Shown: one piece after another, positions 59,976 to 64,000 of the stretch
Layout of the letters: the number at the start of each line of letters is the position of its first letter
How positions within the stretch are numbered: the first letter of the stretch is position 1
Assembly: GCF_002264395.1 (NCBI RefSeq)
Contig: NZ_NFVA01000004.1
Location: forward strand, 62,001-126,000
DNA from: Paenibacillus sp. VTT E-133291
Lineage (GTDB): Bacteria; Bacillota; Bacilli; Paenibacillales; Paenibacillaceae
Direction: 5' to 3'
DNA: 64,000 nucleotides
Translations under genes and position numbers: made by a program
Notes under the pieces: model-generated
Seen by the model: the letters and a program-made list of their open reading frames with translations, nothing else
Database searches by the model: none
Told to the model about the DNA's origin: nothing

Positions 59976-61037
59976 TTATTTTAGAATAAGAGTAGCTGTT
60001 ACAGGGTTATGATCGCTGTGTTCAAAGGATAGGTCATGGCCTTGTACGCCACTTATTGTGATATTCGGTGAAACTAGGAAGCCATCAATTACAGCCCGGA
60101 AATTTACACCTTCTGAATAAGCTACATCAAGTGTCCGGACGGACGGCACTTGAGCATCGACAGCCCATTGAAAGCCCTCCGGTTTGAAATCTTCAGGGAA
60201 CTGCTGTAGCCATTCTGGCCAAGCTTGTGTAGTCTCAAAGGCCTCAGGGGTTGTGCCCGGTAAAGAATGATTCCAGTCTCCGCCTAAGATGAGGTAATTG
60301 CCTTTATCATTCTCTCTCTGAATATAAGTAGAAAGATATTCTAATTGCTGCTTACGAATCGTTCCCCCTTGATCAAAGGCTGATAAATGAAGATTGATCA
60401 GGATCAGTTCTTTCCCGTTATCGACGGGGAATCTGCTCTCCATAAAGGCGCGGTCAAGTTCAAACAGTTGACGAGGCCAGCTTTCTTTTCCCGGAAGATC
60501 ATATCTAACGTTACTTGTGCTACTGAATTTAGATAAGGTTAATAAACCGCTATTTACTGAGCCCATCGGATCAAGAACGGGAATCGGTACCCAAGGCACC
60601 TTGTAGTTCGTTGCGAATACGTTGCTGTAATCAGAGAAGGTATTCGATAACAAGGAGACCTCATCTATGTGGTTGCTACGAGAAGAATTGATGTCCACCT
60701 CCTGCAACATGAATAGATCCGAGCCTGAAGTGGTCATTAGAGAGGCTATTGCCTCAAGATTTGTCTTCGTTTGTTCCTCGCTGCTTGAACGTGAATGGGT
60801 CCCGCCATCCATAAAGAAATCCTGCCCCCTATCCAGCCCGGCATAGCCAATATTAAAGGTTGTTATTACAAAAGGCTCTCCCTGCTTCATCATTTGTTCC
60901 TGATTATGGTTAACCGTTAGTGGAGTAGTCTCCTTCGGCTTATAATCGGTAATGGTAATATACAGTAAAAAGCCACCAAAGATTAAGACGGCAGCTAGAA
61001 GGGCAAAACCGATGATTTTTATTGTGGTTGAGCTCAT
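59976..61037 (-). CDS. Membrane-anchored endonuclease/exonuclease/phosphatase family protein
   Basis: The 353-residue protein has one N-terminal membrane helix (about 8-28) followed by an exo/endonuclease/phosphatase (DNase I-like) domain. Visible motifs are FNIGYAG, LQEVDINSSRS (Glu ligand), LILINLHLSAFD, ILGGDWNHSLPG (Asp, Asn) and EHSDHNPVTATL (catalytic His). It is probably a secreted or surface phosphodiesterase acting on nucleic acids, lipids or sugar phosphates; the exact substrate is unknown. It is convergent with the deacetylase operon, with 23 bp between stops. Confidence 0.88.
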   Translation of the reverse strand: MSSTTIKIIGFALLAAVLIFGGFLLYITITDYKPKETTPLTVNHNQEQMMKQGEPFVITTFNIGYAGLDRGQDFFMDGGTHSRSSSEEQTKTNLEAIASLMTTSGSDLFMLQEVDINSSRSNHIDEVSLLSNTFSDYSNVFATNYKVPWVPIPVLDPMGSVNSGLLTLSKFSSTSNVRYDLPGKESWPRQLFELDRAFMESRFPVDNGKELILINLHLSAFDQGGTIRKQQLEYLSTYIQRENDKGNYLILGGDWNHSLPGTTPEAFETTQAWPEWLQQFPEDFKPEGFQWAVDAQVPSVRTLDVAYSEGVNFRAVIDGFLVSPNITISGVQGHDLSFEHSDHNPVTATLILK

Positions 61038-61193
61038 TTAATTCGATCTCTCCTCAGATGTGATTTCATAGAACGGACTTCTAATGATGTAAACTTCGAC
61101 GCTTCGCCACAACTCCCCTTGTTTAAATAAAAAAAATTTGAGACAATGAGTAGTGATGGACTGAACTTTAATGTTTTGAAAAGAGGATAACGA

Positions 61194-62264
61194 ATGAATA
61201 TGGAATCCATTTATGGATTAACTTTTGATCAACTGGCGGCATGGATGTTAGAACGTGGACATAAAAAATTTCGAGCTACGCAGGTCTGGGATTGGCTTTA
61301 TCGGAAGCGGATTACAGAATTCACGGAAATGCTCGATGTAAATAAAGAGTGTGTAGAATTATTGGGGCAGCACTATGTGATCCACACGTTGGAGGAACAT
61401 GTGAAGCAGGAGTCTGCGGATGGGACGATTAAGTTCCTGTTCCGTTTGAAGGATGGCAACCTGATTGAGACGGTACTCATGAGACAGAAATACGGTTTGT
61501 CCGTATGTGTCACTACTCAGGTTGGATGTAATATCGGCTGCAGCTTTTGCGCTAGTGGACTGTTAGCGAAGAGTCGCGATCTTAGCAGCGGTGAGATTGT
61601 AGAGCAGATTATGAAGGTTCAGCAGCATTTGGATGCAGCAAACCTCGAACAAAAGGTTAGTCACGTTGTAGTCATGGGAATTGGCGAACCGTTCGACAAC
61701 TTCAAGAACCTGCTCAATTTCTTATCGATTATTAAGGATCACAAGGGATTAGCCATTGCAGGAAGAGGTATTACTGTATCGACGAGTGGGCTTGCTAACA
61801 AAATCGTTGAATTTGCCGATGCGAATACCCAGGTGAACTTGGCAGTTTCGCTTCACGCGCCTAATAATGAGCTGCGGACGAAGATTATGAAGATTAACAA
61901 GGCCATTCCTATTGAGAAGCTTATGGAGTCCATAGATTATTATTTGGAAAAAACAAATCGCAGAATTACGTTAGAATACATTCTGATGAAGGATGTAAAT
62001 GACGGCAAGGAGCACGCGCTTGAGCTGACCGAGCTAATCGGCGACCGGCGCCAGCTCGTTAATGTGAACTTGATTCCTTATAATCCAGTCGATGAGCACA
62101 GTCAATATCAAAGAAGTGAGCGGGAGACCGTACGAGCCTTTTTTGATACCTTGAAGAAGCAGGGCGTCAGCGTAAGGACTCGTCTGGAGCATGGTGTGGA
62201 TATTGATGCTGCCTGCGGACAATTGCGAAGCAAACAGATCAAGAAATCGAAAGCTATGGCTTGA
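61194..62264 (+). CDS. rlmN: Dual-specificity RNA methyltransferase RlmN (23S rRNA A2503 C2)
   Basis: The 356-residue radical SAM enzyme has the CxxxCxxC cluster motif at Cys112-Cys116-Cys119 ([10 protein letters not shown]), [10 protein letters not shown], and [22 protein letters not shown]. The C-terminal [11 protein letters not shown] carries the second catalytic Cys. Sequence around these motifs follows B. subtilis RlmN more closely than Cfr as I recall them. The 5' region has AAAGAGGATAACG before ATG. RlmN also methylates tRNA A37 in some bacteria. Confidence 0.88.
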   Translation: MNMESIYGLTFDQLAAWMLERGHKKFRATQVWDWLYRKRITEFTEMLDVNKECVELLGQHYVIHTLEEHVKQESADGTIKFLFRLKDGNLIETVLMRQKYGLSVCVTTQVGCNIGCSFCASGLLAKSRDLSSGEIVEQIMKVQQHLDAANLEQKVSHVVVMGIGEPFDNFKNLLNFLSIIKDHKGLAIAGRGITVSTSGLANKIVEFADANTQVNLAVSLHAPNNELRTKIMKINKAIPIEKLMESIDYYLEKTNRRITLEYILMKDVNDGKEHALELTELIGDRRQLVNVNLIPYNPVDEHSQYQRSERETVRAFFDTLKKQGVSVRTRLEHGVDIDAACGQLRSKQIKKSKAMA

Positions 62265-62342
62265 GGGACGGGGCGACCCCTTCACGCAGCTTTTTGTGAT
62301 ACAATGACGTGGCAGGTATTAGGAAAAGAGGTTGAATGAGCA

Positions 62343-62630
62343 ATGTTGACATTTACAAGCTACAACGTGGAGAATGTTAAAGATCCTTTTGGTATACTAA
62401 CCGGTAAACGGTATGAATTCGTGGTTCAACTAGATGTTCCAGAAGATGATGAGCTCTTTATAGAGAATGGAGTTTCTGCTAGGGCGATTATTAAAGTGGA
62501 TGAAGATCAAGTAAGCATCGTGAGTTATGATCTACAAGAGACAACAACAGGTCAGTTGCTTGATTTTGATATGGAAGAGGACGAGGAAGCAGCATTACTC
62601 CTTTTCTGTAAAGAGCATTTGCCAGAATAA
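62343..62630 (+). CDS. DUF6509 family small acidic protein
   Basis: The 95-residue acidic cytoplasmic protein begins MLTFTSYNVENVKDPFGILTGKRYEF, as in DUF6509 members of Bacillus and Paenibacillus, and ends with an acidic helix (LDFDMEEDEEAALLLFCKEHLPE). Function is unknown. AAAAGAGG lies 10 bases before the ATG. Confidence 0.75.
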   Translation: MLTFTSYNVENVKDPFGILTGKRYEFVVQLDVPEDDELFIENGVSARAIIKVDEDQVSIVSYDLQETTTGQLLDFDMEEDEEAALLLFCKEHLPE

Positions 62631-62645
62631 TGATGCAGCATTGAC

Positions 62646-62684
62646 ATCCTTGCCCAATGTTCAATTGTGGCAGGGATTTTTATT
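62646..62684 (+). terminator. Rho-independent terminator
   Basis: ATCCTTGCC / GGCAGGGAT (one wobble) followed by a T-rich tail after the DUF6509 gene. Confidence 0.72.
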
Positions 62685-62694
62685 TAAATATAAG

Positions 62695-62721
62695 AAAGTA
62701 TAGGTTTTGCACCTATACTTT
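62695..62721 (+). repeat. Perfect 11-bp hairpin upstream of greA
   Basis: AAAGTATAGGT-TTTGC-ACCTATACTTT followed by AATTTTTAT. It may be a second terminator for the preceding gene or a leader hairpin. Confidence 0.6.
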
Positions 62722-62740
62722 AATTTTTATATTTCTCGCT

Positions 62741-62780
62741 TAAACGCTTGCTGTCCTTACAAGGACGCCGAAGGCGTTTA
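62741..62780 (+). repeat. Nested inverted repeat upstream of greA
   Basis: The outer arms TAAACGC / GCGTTTA enclose an inner GTCCTT-AC-AAGGAC hairpin, GC-richer than its surroundings. It is possibly a dispersed intergenic element. A candidate -10 (TATTAT near 62815) for greA lies downstream. Confidence 0.5.
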
Positions 62781-62847
62781 TGCTTGTCGCATGAATGTGA
62801 AATATAGGTTAAACTATTATAAAGCATCCAAAATAGGAGTTGTATAC

Positions 62848-63327
62848 ATGTCTAATGAAGAAGTGTTCTTGACCAAAGAAGGATTGGCTCAATTAGAGGA
62901 AGAACTGAAGGAATTGAAGGGCCCAGGGCGCAAGGAATTGGCAGCACGGCTCAAATTGGCGATCAGCTATGGAGACTTGAAGGAAAATAGCGAGTACCAT
63001 TCGGCCAAGGACGACCAATCGTTCATGGAGACTCGTATTATGATTTTGGAGAAAATGCTGACCAAAGCCAAGATCGTAGATGAGAGTCAGATGGATCTGT
63101 CAAAGGTTAGTATGGGTTGTATCGTTACCCTGAACGATATCGAATACTCCGAGAAGATTGAATATAGAATTGTAGGGGCCGCTGAAGCAGATGTCCTAAA
63201 CAACAAGATTTCCTATGAAAGTCCGCTGGGCAAGGAATTGCTGGGTAAAAAAGTCGGGGATATCGTTAGTGTAAACGCACCGATGGGTATCATCAAATAT
63301 GAATTGCTTGAAATCAAAATGATGTAA
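62848..63327 (+). CDS. greA: Transcription elongation factor GreA
   Basis: The 159-residue protein has the Gre architecture: an N-terminal antiparallel coiled coil (EVFLTKEGLAQLEEELKELKG ... LKLAISYGDLKENSEYHSAKDDQSFMETRIMILEKML) with the tip acidic pair in GDLKENSEY. A C-terminal FKBP-like domain follows (VTLNDIEYSEKIEYRIVGAAEADVLNNKISYESPLGKELLGKKVGDIV). It rescues backtracked RNA polymerase. ATG 62848 follows ATAGGAG; an upstream open frame from 62707 runs through hairpins and is not coding. Confidence 0.95.
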   Translation: MSNEEVFLTKEGLAQLEEELKELKGPGRKELAARLKLAISYGDLKENSEYHSAKDDQSFMETRIMILEKMLTKAKIVDESQMDLSKVSMGCIVTLNDIEYSEKIEYRIVGAAEADVLNNKISYESPLGKELLGKKVGDIVSVNAPMGIIKYELLEIKMM

Positions 63328-63340
63328 CACTTGATAAAAA

Positions 63341-63376
63341 AGTCTCAACTCCGTCTCAGGGGTTGGGATTTTTTTA
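63341..63376 (+). terminator. Rho-independent terminator
   Basis: TCTCAACTCC / GGGGTTGGGA with loop GTCTCA followed by T-run after greA. Confidence 0.78.
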
Positions 63377-63477
63377 ATTATAGGTAATGGCTATTGTGTA
63401 TATTGATTTCATATCTTAGACGTCTTGCTAAGGTGCGCTTATAGTTTAGATTAACTTAGAGCAGAGGAGTACTGTTC

Positions 63478-64000
63478 ATGATCCAGAGCGTGTTAACAAC
63501 GTTGTATCAAGTCATCGTGCCATTATCCATTCCAGTCATTGTCGGTGCACTGCTTGGACGGTTTAAGAATCTGGATACCAAGCCGTTATTGACGCTCTAT
63601 TTATACTTTTTAACGCCGGCTATTATTCTTAATACACTGGCTACGGCCGAAATTTCTATGGATGATATTTACAAGACGCTAGCCTTTTCGCTGCTAAATC
63701 TGTGCTTTTTATGGGCGATTGCAAATATCATCGGGAAATTATTGAAGCTCGGCCCCTCTGAAATATCGGGATTGACTCTGGTCTCGACATTTACGAATAG
63801 TGTGAATTATGGACTTCCCTTGGTGTTGCTGGCTTTCGGACAGCTTGGGCTCGATAAAGCTTCTGTGTATGTGATTGGGCAGATGATTATCGTGAATACT
63901 GTGGGCATTTATTTTGCGGCTAGATCGCAGTTCTCGGTGAAAAATGCTGTAAAGTCCGTGTTCTCTCTTCCTGCCATCTATGCAGCTATGCTAGCACTTT
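63478..64000 (+). CDS. AEC-family transporter (3' truncated by window edge)
   Basis: The gene runs off the window with 174 codons visible. The translation starts MIQSVLTTLYQVIVPLSIPVI and continues with membrane helices and the family stretch STFTNSVNYGLPLVLLAFG, where Asn-x-Gly-x-Pro is typical of auxin-efflux-carrier-type permeases. The start ATG has GCAGAGGAG upstream. The substrate is unknown; bacterial members often move organic acids. Confidence 0.88.
   Translation, partial: MIQSVLTTLYQVIVPLSIPVIVGALLGRFKNLDTKPLLTLYLYFLTPAIILNTLATAEISMDDIYKTLAFSLLNLCFLWAIANIIGKLLKLGPSEISGLTLVSTFTNSVNYGLPLVLLAFGQLGLDKASVYVIGQMIIVNTVGIYFAARSQFSVKNAVKSVFSLPAIYAAMLAL

Noticed and set aside
61194..62264. 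Cfr-type resistance methyltransferase instead of RlmN
   Set aside because: Sequences around the cluster and C-terminal motifs follow RlmN of Bacillus more than Cfr; a tree would settle it.

Overview
The window looks like chromosomal DNA of a low-to-mid GC, spore-forming Gram-positive bacterium, most likely Paenibacillus or a close relative. This rests on family content and is inference. Markers are copper-amine-oxidase-type stalk domain proteins, a giant protein-kinase-like/ATPase/histidine kinase fusion, DUF6509, bacterial NO synthase, purine-rich ribosome binding sites before most genes, and many short hairpin-plus-T-run terminators. No rRNA, tRNA, CRISPR array, phage or insertion sequence was recognised. 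The window reads as a mosaic of small operons rather than one island.

Layout. 1-2.9 kb: end of a secreted protein, a CdsA-like cytidylyltransferase whose N-terminus looks frameshifted, a papain-like hydrolase and a methyltransferase. 2.9-8.7 kb: a two-component system divergent from a VTC-domain / DUF4956 / beta-helix lipoprotein operon, with matching direct-repeat boxes on both sides. 8.7-10.4 kb: TetR and SDR pair. 10.4-23.5 kb: a c-di-GMP neighbourhood: RsbQ-like hydrolase, PAS-GGDEF protein, LRR protein, a broken Crp/Fnr gene, an EAL protein, a decapeptide-repeat protein, a c-di-GMP-I riboswitch, the 1937-residue M60 metallopeptidase/adhesin it precedes, and a sulfatase. 23.5-32 kb: LemA plus response regulator, a flavodoxin-fold reductase, and the 1693-residue kinase with its own response regulator. 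A near-identical operator lies upstream of both regulator operons. 32-37 kb: small membrane proteins, YjdM, and two more c-di-GMP enzymes. 37-43.7 kb: LLM oxidoreductase and RidA, GNAT, NlpC/P60, VanR-VanY-VanZ without VanS, YitT. 43.8-50 kb: flavohemoglobin, stalk/DUF3298 protein, Tat phosphoesterase, soluble chemotaxis transducer, NO synthase. 50-56.5 kb: two TetR-controlled oxidoreductase modules flanking a permease and a POT peptide transporter. 56.6-64 kb: GIY-YIG protein, secreted helical protein, coiled-coil protein with a polysaccharide deacetylase, exo/endonuclease-phosphatase, RlmN, DUF6509, GreA, and the start of an AEC transporter.

How the genes may work together. The most interesting reading is at 10.4-21.7 kb. 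An RsbQ-type hydrolase sits next to the RsbP-type PAS sensor, which here is fused to a diguanylate cyclase instead of a phosphatase. A phosphodiesterase candidate follows, then a c-di-GMP riboswitch in front of a very large secreted carbohydrate-binding metallopeptidase. This could be a compact sense, second-messenger and effector circuit. The second is the shared TGTCATATGACA-N7-TGACA operator, which suggests that the LemA operon and the giant kinase operon are one regulon.
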